The notes under the pieces were generated by a model. The model saw only the letters and a list, made by a program, of their open reading frames with translations, was not told the DNA's origin and did not search any database. A stretch of DNA of 38,823 nucleotides from assembly GCA_902469555.1 (NCBI GenBank), contig CABRDB010000077.1, positions 1 to 38,823 on the forward strand. Reading direction: 5' to 3'. The stretch comes from an uncultured Collinsella sp. (GTDB lineage: Bacteria; Actinomycetota; Coriobacteriia; Coriobacteriales; Coriobacteriaceae). Numbering within the stretch: position 1 is the stretch's first letter; every line of letters begins with the position of its first letter. Made by a program: the position numbers and the translations under genes. Shown in pieces: positions 16,997 through 26,060 of the stretch.

Positions 16997-18250
16997 ATGG
17001 CGCAGGAACACGATCTGTTTGATGACATTATCGAAATCAGCAAGGGTTTCGACTTTCTTAAAAACCCGCTTGGCGGTGTGACCGACGCACTCGATCCGTC
17101 GGCGCCGCAGTGGAATCCTGCCGACTACAAGGAGCGTCCGCGCGGCAACACCATTCCGTGCTTGACCTGCAAAAACGAAAAGAGCGGTTGCACCGCGTGC
17201 ATGGATGTGTGCCCGGTCAACGCTATCGAGGTCGAGGAAGACGCTATCGAGATCCTCGACTCCTGTCGCAAGTGCGGCCTGTGCGCCGCTGCCTGTCCGA
17301 CCGAGGCGATTATTTCGCCGCGCCTGGCGCCCAAAAACCTTTACGACGACATTGTCTCTGCAGCTACGAGTCACGAGACCGCCTACGTTACCTGCACGCG
17401 TGCCCTTAAGCGCATGCCGCGCGAGAACGAGGTCGTCGTTGCCTGCGTGGGCGATATTACGGCCGAGACCTGGTTCTCGGTGCTGGCCGACTATCCCAAC
17501 GTGAGCGTGTACCTGCCGTTGGGCGTGTGCGATAAGTGCCGCAACACCGGTGGCGAGGATATTCTGGGCGAGGCGATTGCGAAGGCCGAGGAATGGTCCG
17601 GCACGGGCATGGGGCTGGAGGTCGACCCCAAGAGCCTCAAGTGTCATAAGCGCCGCGAGTACGAGCGCAAGGAGTACATGGAAAAGATCGCCCGCACGAC
17701 GGGCTTGACCGTGACCAAGCTCAATCCGGCGACGGCGGCGCTCGCCTCGGTGACGCAGAAGCTCAAGGCTCATCGCCATCAGATTACCCAGCTGGAGCGT
17801 ACGCTCAACACCATGTGCGGCACCACGACGACCAAGCGTCGCCGTTCGCTCACGCACGGTCGACAGCTGGTGCTCTCAACGCTGCAAAACCACCCCGAGC
17901 TTGCCCAAAACATGCAGGTGAGTACGCCGGAGTGCGACTTTGACAAGTGCACGTCGTGCGGCGAGTGCGTCAACGTGTGCCCCACGTTTGCCTGTGATCT
18001 GGTGGGAAGCGGCCGCTTTGCGTTGGAGTCCACGTATTGTTTAGGCTGCGGCGCCTGTGTCAAGGTTTGTCCTGAGCGTGCGCTCAAGCTTGTTGAGCAC
18101 GACGCGTCCAATCTGGTCGTCGTCGATCCCGAAGCCGAGGAAAAGGCCGCCCAGAAGGCGAAGGCTCACGAAGAAGCTGAGAAGGTCAAGGCCGAAGCAA
18201 AGGCCAAGCTCGACAAGATGCTCGATCAGGTGGAGAAGCTCGCGGACTAG
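16997..18250 (+). CDS. Multi-cluster ferredoxin-like iron-sulfur protein
   Basis: A 417-residue protein with two separate ferredoxin-type modules. N-terminal module: cysteines C55, C58, C65, C68, C72 (CLTCKNEKSGCTACMDVCP) and C90, C93, C96, C100 (CRKCGLCAAACP). C-terminal module, about 315-370: CTSCGECVNVCP and CLGCGACVKVCP. Together they should hold about four [4Fe-4S] clusters. Between them lies a roughly 200-residue domain without a recognised fold, containing a CDKC pair near residue 179. A charged Ala/Lys/Glu coiled-coil tail (about 380-417) ends the protein. The ATG at 16997 has GGAGGGG six bases upstream. There is no signal peptide, so it is probably a cytoplasmic electron-transfer partner. 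No oxidoreductase subunit lies next to it and the partner is unknown. Confidence 0.85.
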   Translation: MAQEHDLFDDIIEISKGFDFLKNPLGGVTDALDPSAPQWNPADYKERPRGNTIPCLTCKNEKSGCTACMDVCPVNAIEVEEDAIEILDSCRKCGLCAAACPTEAIISPRLAPKNLYDDIVSAATSHETAYVTCTRALKRMPRENEVVVACVGDITAETWFSVLADYPNVSVYLPLGVCDKCRNTGGEDILGEAIAKAEEWSGTGMGLEVDPKSLKCHKRREYERKEYMEKIARTTGLTVTKLNPATAALASVTQKLKAHRHQITQLERTLNTMCGTTTTKRRRSLTHGRQLVLSTLQNHPELAQNMQVSTPECDFDKCTSCGECVNVCPTFACDLVGSGRFALESTYCLGCGACVKVCPERALKLVEHDASNLVVVDPEAEEKAAQKAKAHEEAEKVKAEAKAKLDKMLDQVEKLAD

Positions 18251-18300
18251 CTAAAAGAGCGTAAATGATGGCCGGTGGAACAGGTACTGCCCCGCCGGCC

Positions 18301-18372
18301 AAAAAAGTTGCGGTGGAATAGTTCCCGTTTTGCCCTTAAGCTGGCCATTCAAGGAACTATTCCACCGCAACT
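18301..18372 (-). terminator. Strong terminator of the GntR-dehydrogenase operon, 20-bp stem
   Basis: A perfect 20-bp inverted repeat: 18306-18325 with 18353-18372 (AGTTGCGGTGGAATAGTTCC). On the minus strand the stem is followed by TTTTTT (18306-18301). A second stem on its left, GGCCGGTGG/CCGCCGGCC at 18270-18278 and 18292-18300, could help stop the convergent ferredoxin-like transcript, although it lacks a U-tract. Confidence 0.8.
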
Positions 18373-18381
18373 AATAGACAG

Positions 18382-19140
18382 TTAGCTCATACTGCTCTGA
18401 TGGGTCTCGCTGCCGTTATTGCGGCGGGTGACCGTTTCGTGGAGTAAAAAGAAGCTGGGAACCTGTTTGGTCTCGGTGTATTCCATAAGGATACCGTCGG
18501 CGTTGTAGGTCTGTCCGCGTACAACAGCGAGTGCGTTAAAGTCGTCGAGATCGAGCACGCGTGCATCCTCGGGCGTGGGATGCTCAATCGTTACATCGCG
18601 TTTGCCCGTGGCAATCTTAATGCCAAGGTCTTCTTCGAGGTAACGATAGATCGAGTCGTTGACAATCTCGGGTGTCAGCCCCGGTACCTGTGAGCTTAGG
18701 TAATAGGAGTCGTCGGAGCACACGGCCCGTCCGTCTGCATAACGGATGCGTTTGGCACGCGTGAGCTCACAGCCTTCAGGAAACCCGGTAATCTTGGAGA
18801 GCGCCTTGTTGCAGACGAGGAGCTCAAAGACAGTAGTAACCGTTTTGAGCTCAAAGCCTCGGCTGGCCGCGATTTCCTTAAAGGTCTCGAGTCCGCCGCC
18901 ACCACCACGACTCTTCTCGTCACTGATGTTGCGAATGACGCGCATGCCTTTGCCTTGCTGGGGGAGCACGTAACCATCTGCCGCAAGCATCGAGATGGCG
19001 CGACGGACCGTCATACGCGAACAGTCAAACAGCTGCGTGAGCTCAGTCTCCGAAGGCAGATAACTCTGATAGGCGTAAGTGCCGTCGTCAATCGACTGCT
19101 TCACGTTGTCATAAATAGTTTGGAAGATGGCTCGCGCCAC
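18382..19140 (-). CDS. GntR-family (HutC/UTRA) transcriptional regulator
   Basis: 252 residues: an N-terminal winged-helix DNA-binding domain (1-72, with LPSETELTQLFDCSRMTVRRAISMLAADGYV) and a C-terminal UTRA effector domain (about 90-240). The plan and sequence resemble TreR and other sugar-phosphate-responsive repressors. The start is GTG at 19138-19140 with AGGAG six bases upstream. It is second in an operon after the zinc dehydrogenase, and the divergent partner is a PTS/phospho-alpha-glucosidase operon. Palindromic sites with the TTGTCTAGA-type core expected for HutC-subfamily regulators lie in the shared control region (20278-20442), so it probably represses both operons until a phosphorylated alpha-glucoside binds. 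Confidence 0.93.
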   Translation of the reverse strand: MARAIFQTIYDNVKQSIDDGTYAYQSYLPSETELTQLFDCSRMTVRRAISMLAADGYVLPQQGKGMRVIRNISDEKSRGGGGGLETFKEIAASRGFELKTVTTVFELLVCNKALSKITGFPEGCELTRAKRIRYADGRAVCSDDSYYLSSQVPGLTPEIVNDSIYRYLEEDLGIKIATGKRDVTIEHPTPEDARVLDLDDFNALAVVRGQTYNADGILMEYTETKQVPSFFLLHETVTRRNNGSETHQSSMS

Positions 19141-19160
19141 GACGGTCTCCTAGAGCTGAG

Positions 19161-19192
19161 TGCGCGAGCGGTGGATGAGGACCGCTCGCGCA
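19161..19192 (-). promoter_or_regulatory. Intercistronic hairpin between the dehydrogenase and GntR genes
   Basis: A perfect 12-bp stem (TGCGCGAGCGGT at 19161-19172 with 19181-19192) and 8-base loop, in the 65-bp gap of a two-gene operon. No U-tract follows. It could stabilise the upstream message or lower regulator expression. Confidence 0.55.
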
Positions 19193-19205
19193 GGTGTCGA
19201 TCGAT

Positions 19206-20231
19206 TTACTTGCTGGGGTCGATTATATATTTACCCATGGCACGCAGAGCTGGGTCTGACAGGATGGCGCCGAGTTCGTCGAGGGAAGCCACCTTGGCGA
19301 CCATCGAGGATACGTCGAGCCTGCCAGAGTCGATGAGCTCGAGCGCGCGACGCTGCGTATAAGGGTTGATGTAGGACGAGGTAAGCACAAGCTCCTTCTG
19401 GAAGACCTCGAAGGGCTTGACGGTGATTGTCTCATCGGGCTTGGTGAGGCCGAACATCATGACCGTAGCCTTGTGGCCGGCAATCTGGATGGCCTGCTCG
19501 ATGGTGACGGGCTTGCCAACACACTCGATAACGACATCGACGTTGCCGACGCCCTCCTGCTTCAGGCGGGCCGGGACATCCTCGTGGATGGAATCAATTG
19601 CCAGGTCGGCGCCGAGTTTGAGCGCAACCTCGCGCTTGCCTTCGACAGGCTCGAGCAAGACGACCTTGGTGGCGCCGGCGTTTTTGGCGAGCTGCATCAT
19701 GAGCAGACCGATCATGCCACCGCCGATAACGACAACTGTGCTGCCGGGCTTGATGTTGCACATATCGATGCCGTGCAGGCAGCAGGCGACGGGCTCGGTC
19801 ATGGCGCCCTGCTCAAAGCTGGTGTGATCGCCCAACTTGTAGACTTGCTGCATATCGACGGAGCAGTACTCGGCAAAGCCGCCGTTAACGGTGGTGCCGT
19901 AACCGGTCATATGCTCGCAGTAGTGGTTGATTCCGTCGCGGCAGGGTTCGCAGCAGCCGCAGGGATGGTTTGGGTCGATGCACACGCGATCGCCCGGTTT
20001 AAAGCCGGTGACATCGCTGCCCACGGCCTCGACAACGCCCGCAAACTCATGACCAAGGATCGTGGGCGGGGTAACGTCGGCTGCACCCTTGTCGCCTTCA
20101 TAGATATGCACGTCGGTGCCGCAGACGCCGCAAGCTTTGACGTTGATCAGAACGTCACGCTTGCCCACGGTCGGTTTTGTCGAATCCTCGACCCTGAGAT
20201 CGTGCTTTCCATAGAAGACCGCGCTTTTCAT
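19206..20231 (-). CDS. Zinc-dependent medium-chain dehydrogenase, sorbitol dehydrogenase type
   Basis: 341 residues. Catalytic zinc ligands are C37, H61-E62 (GHE) and E146; structural zinc cysteines are C91, C94, C97 and C105; the Rossmann motif is GGGMIG at 170-175. The family oxidises polyols, polyol phosphates or threonine with NAD(P). The order of conserved blocks fits the sorbitol/galactitol-phosphate group, but the substrate cannot be read directly. The ATG at 20231 has AGGAG five bases upstream. It is transcribed divergently from a PTS and a 6-phospho-alpha-glucosidase gene, and is followed by their probable regulator. That context suggests it oxidises the aglycone left after hydrolysis, such as sorbitol or mannitol (inference). 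Confidence 0.92.
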   Translation of the reverse strand: MKSAVFYGKHDLRVEDSTKPTVGKRDVLINVKACGVCGTDVHIYEGDKGAADVTPPTILGHEFAGVVEAVGSDVTGFKPGDRVCIDPNHPCGCCEPCRDGINHYCEHMTGYGTTVNGGFAEYCSVDMQQVYKLGDHTSFEQGAMTEPVACCLHGIDMCNIKPGSTVVVIGGGMIGLLMMQLAKNAGATKVVLLEPVEGKREVALKLGADLAIDSIHEDVPARLKQEGVGNVDVVIECVGKPVTIEQAIQIAGHKATVMMFGLTKPDETITVKPFEVFQKELVLTSSYINPYTQRRALELIDSGRLDVSSMVAKVASLDELGAILSDPALRAMGKYIIDPSK

Positions 20232-20267
20232 GGTGACTCCTTAACGTAGCGGTGAATGTTGTAATGA

Positions 20268-20296
20268 AGTATAGGTATGTCTATAGATATAGACAA
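20268..20296 (-). promoter_or_regulatory. Promoter of the dehydrogenase-GntR operon
   Basis: On the minus strand TTGTCT (20296-20291), a 17-base spacer and TATACT (20273-20268). The operator at 20278-20295 covers the spacer and -35, so bound regulator would block polymerase. Confidence 0.7.
20278..20295. promoter_or_regulatory. GntR-type operator O1, perfect palindrome
   Basis: TGTCTATA-GA-TATAGACA: 8-bp arms with a two-base centre. Matches the general HutC-subfamily pattern (GTNTANAC core). Lies within the dehydrogenase promoter. Confidence 0.7.
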
Positions 20297-20299
20297 GCA

Positions 20300-20313
20300 C
20301 ATCTAGACAAGTA
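20300..20313. promoter_or_regulatory. GntR-type operator O2
   Basis: ATCTAGACAAGT (20301-20312) is the exact reverse complement of the 12-mer at O3, and its TAGACAAG repeats that at 20290-20297 after 14 bp. Confidence 0.6.
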
Positions 20314-20402
20314 GAAAAGAAATTTATAATGCAGCCATCAGCTATGTCAGATTTAACAGGCGAAATACTGGACATATACCGTTTACGGCCAATAATCAAC
20401 CG

Positions 20403-20442
20403 TTTACCGACCGTAGTATTTATGCTAACTTGTCTAGATAAG
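20403..20442 (+). promoter_or_regulatory. Promoter and operator O3 of the PTS operon
   Basis: Candidate -35 TTTACC (20403-20408) and -10 TAACTT (20426-20431) at 17-base spacing. Operator O3, ACTTGTCTAGATAAG (20429-20443), covers the -10 and start site. An alternative -10, TATGAT at 20446-20451, lacks a good -35. The leader to the start codon is over 130 bases. Confidence 0.55.
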
Positions 20443-20972
20443 CGATATGATAAAAATAGAAGCGCAAGAAGTCAGGGAAGCGGGCCCACCCGTCCTATTG
20501 CACGAGGTACACGCAAACGGCGCGTCTGCGGTCTCGAGTGAAGCCAAAACCGCAGTCGCTCCGAATGAAGAGAGGGGGATTCCCCGTCATGATGCAAAAG
20601 ATACAACGTTTCGGCGGTGCAATGTACACGCCTGCAATTCTTTTCGCATTTTCCGGAATCGTCGTCGGCCTGGGTACGTTGTTTACCACCGAGGCGATCT
20701 TTGGCGAGATGGCCACTGCGGGCCATCTTTGGTTTGATTGCTGGAATGTGCTGCTCCAGGGTGGTTGGACGCTCTTTAACCAGATGCCGTTGCTGTTTTG
20801 CGTAGCGTTGCCAATCTCGCTCGCGAACAAGCAGAACGCTCGCTGCTGCATGGAGGCTTTGGCCATCTACCTTACCTTCAACTACTTTGTAAGCACAATC
20901 TTGGGGCAGTGGGGCCCTGTCTTTGGTGTCGACTATTCTGTCGAGGCGGGCAGCGGTACTGGTCTTGCCACT

Positions 20973-21040
20973 ATCGCAAGCATCAAAACGCTTGACATGG
21001 GCATCAATCGCAAGCATCAAAACGCTTGACATGGGCATCA
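20973..21040 (+). repeat. Perfect 34-bp tandem duplication in the EIIC coding region
   Basis: Unit 20973-21006 is repeated exactly at 21007-21040; it encodes IASIKTLDMGI. Thirty-four is not a multiple of three, so it shifts the frame. The identity of the copies indicates a recent event. Confidence 0.97.
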
Positions 21041-22193
21041 TGGGCGCGCTTATTATCTCTGGTATCGCCACGATGCTGCATAACAAGTTCTTCGACACCG
21101 AACTTCCTGAGTGGCTGGGCGTGTTCTCGGGCTCTGTGTTCATCTATATGATCGGTTTCTTCGTTATGGTTCCGGTCGCTCTTATCGCCTGCCTGGTGTG
21201 GCCGCATGTTCAGGCTGCTATCTCCGCCTTCCAGGGATTCATCCTTTCCGCCGGTACGTTCGGCGTTGGCGTCTTTGCTTTCTTCGAGCGCGTGCTGATC
21301 CCTACAGGCCTGCACCACTTTATCTATACGCCGTTCTATTACGACAACGCGGCGGTCAACGGCGGCATCTTTGCTGCTTGGGCCAACATCCTGCCCCAAC
21401 TGGCTGCCGATCCGAGCATTGCTCTTAAGGATGCCGCACCCTGGGCTGCCTATACCTGCCCTGGTTGGACTAAGGTCTTCGGCTCGCTTGGCGTTGCCAT
21501 TGCGTTTTATATGACCGCCAAACCCGAGCGCAAGCAGCGCGTCAAGGCTCTGCTCATTCCCGTCACCCTTACCGCTATGCTTTGCGGTATTACCGAGCCG
21601 CTTGACTTCACCTTCCTGTTCATCGCGCCCGGCCTGTTCGTCGTCCACTGCGTGCTCGGAGCGCTTGGCTGCATGGCTCAAAACCTCCTTGGCGTCGTGG
21701 GTATCTTCGACGGCGGCATCATCTCGATGCTCTCGTGGGACTGGCTGCCCCTTTGGGCCGCACACGGTCTGCAGTACGCCATCTCCATCCTTGTCGGTCT
21801 GTGCTTTACCGCTCTTTGGGTTGTGGTCTTCCGTTTCCTGATCGTCAAGTTCGACTTTAAGACCCCCGGTCGCGAGGATGACGATGTTGAGGTCGAGCTC
21901 AAGTCCAAGGCCGACTACAAGCAAAAGCAGGGCGGTGCTGCTGCTGGCAAATCGGCCGCCCAGAGTAAAGATGATGAGCGCTTGGTGCTTGCCGAGAACA
22001 TCCTCGATCTGCTCGGTGGCACGGATAACATCATCGATGTAACGAACTGCGCTACCCGTCTGCGCGTTAACGTCAAGGACAAGAGCGTCGTTGCACCCGA
22101 GGCTTCCTTCAAGGCGATCGGTACGCATGGCTTGGTGGTCCAAGGTCAGTCAATCCAGGTCATCGTCGGCCTTAGCGTCCCGCAGGTTCGCGA

Positions 22194-22229
22194 GAAGTTC
22201 GAGAGTCTTCTGAAGTTCGAGACTCTTCT
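22194..22229 (+). repeat. 18-bp tandem repeat at the 3' end of the EIICB gene
   Basis: Two 18-bp units (22194-22211, 22212-22229) with one mismatch encode the tail KFESLLKFETLL. In frame, so harmless in itself. Confidence 0.9.
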
Positions 22230-22251
22230 GTAAACCATCGTCCATCGAAAC

Positions 22252-22291
22252 AATCGGCCTTGCAGAGCCGGTATGCACCGCAAGGCCGATT
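22252..22291 (+). promoter_or_regulatory. Intercistronic hairpin between EIICB and phospho-glucosidase genes
   Basis: A perfect 12-bp stem AATCGGCCTTGC/GCAAGGCCGATT (22252-22263 with 22280-22291), 16-base loop and no U-tract, in the 155-bp gap. It may be a processing or stability element, or a weak terminator. Confidence 0.5.
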
Positions 22292-22361
22292 CTAGAGATA
22301 AAAAACTCCACTTCTAGGTAACAATTCCAAACCGTGCAGGCCGCGTACGGGGATGGATTGA

Positions 22362-23732
<1,371 letters not shown>

Positions 23733-23772
23733 GGACTACTGTCTCGAACCCTCACACATCTCTGCTTCATTT

Positions 23773-23816
23773 GCGCCGCCGCGGCGTCCGGATTCGCCCG
23801 GATGCTGCGGCGGCGC
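23773..23816. terminator. Double GC-rich hairpin after the phospho-glucosidase gene
   Basis: GCGCCGCCGC (23773-23782) pairs with 23807-23816, enclosing a smaller TCCGG/CCGGA stem. No good U-tract follows (TATACTTATG), so terminator function is uncertain. The TATACT just after it may be the -10 of ychF. Confidence 0.4.
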
Positions 23817-23859
23817 TATACTTATGCAGTTTGAAGTACCTGTACCAAAAGGAGCTGTC

Positions 23860-24936
23860 GTGTCCCTTTCCATCGGTATCGTGGGCCTGCCCAACGTGGG
23901 CAAGTCGACGCTGTTCACCGCGCTTACCAAAAAGACCGGCCTTGCCGCCAACTACCCGTTCGCCACGATCGACCCCAACGTGGGTATCGTCGACGTGCCC
24001 GATAGCCGCCTGCAAAAGCTCGCCGACATCGTCAACCCGGGCCGCATTGTGCCGGCGACGGTCGAGTTCGTCGACATCGCGGGCCTGGTGAAGGGCGCCA
24101 ACGAAGGCGAGGGCCTGGGCAACCAGTTCTTGGCAAACATCCGCGAGACCGATGCCATCTGCGAGGTCGTGCGCTACTTTAAGGATCCCAACGTCATGCG
24201 TGAGGTGGGCCGCACGGGCGAGTTCGTCGATCCCGCCGGCGATGCCGACACCATCATGACCGAGCTCATCCTGGCCGACATGGGCACGCTTGAGAAGCAG
24301 CTGCCCAAGCTCGAGAAGGAGGCCAAGCGCGACAAGGAGCTCATGCCCAAGTTCGAGGTCGCTAAGCGCCTGCTTGCCTGGCTCAACGAGGGCAAGCGCG
24401 CCGCATCCATGGAGATGACCGATGAGGAGCGTGCCGCCGCCAAGGGCCTGTTCCTGCTCACCATGAAGCCCATCCTGTATGTGGCCAACGTGGACGAGGA
24501 TATGCTCAACGACGATCTGGCGCCCATCGATGGTGTTAAGCCGCTGCCCATCTGCGCCAAGATCGAGGCCGAGCTTTCCGAGCTCGATCCCGAGGACGCT
24601 GCCGACTACCTGGAGAGCCTGGGCCTGGAGCAGCCCGGTCTGGACGTGCTCGCGCAGGCCGCCTACAAGCTGCTTGGCCTGCAGTCGTTCTTTACGGCCG
24701 GCGAGATGGAGGTCAAGGCCTGGACGGTGCGTCAGGGCGCGACCGCCCCGCAGGCCGCCGGTGTCATCCACACCGACTTTGAGCGCGGCTTTATTAAGGC
24801 CGAGGTCATTGGCTACGACGACTACATCGAGCTCGGCGGCGAGCAGGGCGCAAAGGCCGCCGGCAAGCTGCGTATTGAGGGCAAGGACTATGTCATGGCC
24901 GATGGCGACGTCGTGCACTTCCGCTTTAACGTGTAA
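23860..24936 (+). CDS. ychF: Redox-regulated ATPase YchF (Obg-like)
   Basis: A 358-residue P-loop protein of the Obg-related universal family, which prefers ATP over GTP and binds ribosomes. The P-loop GLPNVGKST is at 9-17, the [20 protein letters not shown] switch II region near 70-90, and a C-terminal TGS domain ([30 protein letters not shown]) completes the usual plan. The start is GTG at 23860-23862 with AAGGAG six bases upstream; the longer frame from 23587 overlaps the preceding gene and is rejected. Codon use is highly biased, as for a well-expressed housekeeping gene. The next gene starts 11 bp downstream and may be co-transcribed. Confidence 0.97.
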   Translation: MSLSIGIVGLPNVGKSTLFTALTKKTGLAANYPFATIDPNVGIVDVPDSRLQKLADIVNPGRIVPATVEFVDIAGLVKGANEGEGLGNQFLANIRETDAICEVVRYFKDPNVMREVGRTGEFVDPAGDADTIMTELILADMGTLEKQLPKLEKEAKRDKELMPKFEVAKRLLAWLNEGKRAASMEMTDEERAAAKGLFLLTMKPILYVANVDEDMLNDDLAPIDGVKPLPICAKIEAELSELDPEDAADYLESLGLEQPGLDVLAQAAYKLLGLQSFFTAGEMEVKAWTVRQGATAPQAAGVIHTDFERGFIKAEVIGYDDYIELGGEQGAKAAGKLRIEGKDYVMADGDVVHFRFNV

Positions 24937-24947
24937 GGACGACGCGC

Positions 24948-25331
24948 ATGTTTAAATATGGAAAAAAAGCCGGCTACATGGGCATCGCGCTGCTGGTGCT
25001 TGCAGTGCTTCCGCTGGTGGTAGCGGCGTTTGTGATCCCCAGCATTGGTCCCGAGGTGGCAACGAAGTTTAATGCCGCCGGCGAGGCGACGCGCTGGGGC
25101 AAGAGCTACGAGTTGCTGGCACTGCCGGTGCTCAACCTGCTGCTGAGCGTGGCGACGTACTTTACGGCGGGACGCCAGGCTAAAAACAATGATGACTCCG
25201 CCGCCATGGCTCGCATCGTGTGCGAGCGCTACCTGCGCAACGGTTGCATCACGGGTGTGTTCCTCAACGTGGTCAACGTTTACTTTATGTACTCGGCGAT
25301 TACCGGAACGGGCTTTGGCCTTGGTTTCTAG
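24948..25331 (+). CDS. Small DUF1648 membrane protein
   Basis: 127 residues with three predicted membrane helices at about 10-32, 54-74 and 98-120. The segment EVATKFNAAGEATRWGKSYELLALP (37-61) is the DUF1648 signature, as in the N-terminal part of SdpI-type immunity proteins, but the SdpI C-terminal helices are missing. The ATG at 24948 follows AAGGA nine bases upstream and lies 11 bp after ychF. The function is unknown. The stop lies 9 bp from the stop of the convergent gene, with no clear terminator between. Confidence 0.8.
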   Translation: MFKYGKKAGYMGIALLVLAVLPLVVAAFVIPSIGPEVATKFNAAGEATRWGKSYELLALPVLNLLLSVATYFTAGRQAKNNDDSAAMARIVCERYLRNGCITGVFLNVVNVYFMYSAITGTGFGLGF

Positions 25332-25340
25332 CTTGTCCTT

Positions 25341-25730
25341 TTAGGCAACGAGCCTGCACATATATTCAATGGCTGCTGCGAGGCCGCCGCTCGATCGTGG
25401 TTTAAAGACCATGTCGGCGGCGGCCTCGTTCTCGTATCCGGCACCGCGAAGGGCGAGTGCGATGCCGGCTTCCAGGAGAAGGGGCAGACCGCGTTGGCTG
25501 GTTGCGATTACGGCAGCCTGATTGAGCGAGCAGCTGTGCGCTTGGCATTGGATGGCAAGTTCACCTTGCGCCGAGCAAGGGACCAGAACAGCGGCGACGC
25601 GACTTGATAGCAATGCAAATGCTGTGCGCTCATCGGGCGAAAGGCATTCTGCTTCAACGACGACGAGCTTGGGCGGTGCGCTGTTTGTGCGAAGCGTGGC
25701 TCGGTACATGCGGACCGAAGAACCCGACAT
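25341..25730 (-). CDS. Small uncharacterised protein, divergent to an XRE regulator
   Basis: 129 residues, not recognised. The N-terminal part (KLVVVEAECLSPDERTAFALL ... VAAVLVPC) reads as alternating strands and helices of a small alpha/beta fold; the C-terminal half is helical. It has five cysteines and no membrane segment. The start is ATG at 25728-25730 with AGGAG six bases upstream; a TTG at 25754 is less likely because it sits inside the palindrome. It shares a 24-bp perfect palindromic site with the divergent XRE gene, so the two are probably controlled together. A toxin-antitoxin or receiver-like role is possible but nothing visible proves it. Confidence 0.7.
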   Translation of the reverse strand: MSGSSVRMYRATLRTNSAPPKLVVVEAECLSPDERTAFALLSSRVAAVLVPCSAQGELAIQCQAHSCSLNQAAVIATSQRGLPLLLEAGIALALRGAGYENEAAADMVFKPRSSGGLAAAIEYMCRLVA

Positions 25731-25753
25731 AGAAAACTCCTGTGTATTCGGCA

Positions 25754-25777
25754 AAACGTAAACTATAGTTTACGTTT
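25754..25777. promoter_or_regulatory. 24-bp perfect palindrome in the divergent promoter of the XRE pair
   Basis: Each 12-bp half reads AAACGTAAACTA. It lies 23 bp upstream of the left gene's start and 29 bp upstream of the XRE start, an ideal place for autorepression by the XRE protein. Confidence 0.8.
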
Positions 25778-25806
25778 ATGTTCGGCTCCATTTCAAACTC
25801 GGCTGC

Positions 25807-26025
25807 ATGGACGAACGTGCGAAACAGATTCTTGGCAGGCGGGTCGAAGAGACACGCAGGGACCTTGGTATCTCCAAGGTTGATTTTTGTGTGGCGACAG
25901 GAATCAGCCGACCCTACCTCGACCGAATCGAAGATGGGACGGCAAATTTCACGCTCAAGGTTCTATTTAAGATCGCACCCGCACTCGGCATGACGGTGTC
26001 AGAACTTCTCGAGGGTATCGAATAG
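25807..26025 (+). CDS. XRE-family helix-turn-helix protein
   Basis: 72 residues, essentially a single Cro/C1-type domain: VEETRRDLGISKVDFCVATGISRPYLDRIEDGTANFTLKVLFKIAPALGMTVSELL covers all five helices. Such compact proteins are repressors of divergent pairs, antitoxins or restriction control proteins. The ATG at 25807 lacks an evident Shine-Dalgarno and no alternative in-frame start exists between it and the palindrome, so translation may be leaderless or weak. The likely target is the 24-bp palindrome just upstream. Confidence 0.88.
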   Translation: MDERAKQILGRRVEETRRDLGISKVDFCVATGISRPYLDRIEDGTANFTLKVLFKIAPALGMTVSELLEGIE

Positions 26026-26060
26026 GGCGTTCCCCCGCTGTATTTGACGCTCTTTGGGCG

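Larger units (their letters stand above)
20589..22233 (+). pseudogene. Alpha-glucoside PTS EIICB, frameshifted by a 34-bp duplication
   Basis: A membrane transporter-kinase of the glucose/maltose PTS family. The first frame (20589-21029) gives 146 residues of EIIC (FGGAMYTPAILFAFSGIVVGLG onward) and hits TGA. The rest continues one frame away to 22233 with the remaining EIIC helices (GITEPLDFTFLFIAPGLF) and an EIIB domain with its phosphorylatable cysteine (DVTNCATRLRV). The cause is a perfect 34-bp tandem repeat at 20973-21040; removing one copy gives an intact protein of about 536 residues. No EIIA domain is present, as in MalP/GlvC-type permeases, which borrow EIIA-Glc. TGA is followed one base later by an in-frame ATG (21031), so coupled reinitiation could still make the second part. 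The start is ATG 20589 after GAGAGGGGG. Confidence 0.88.
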
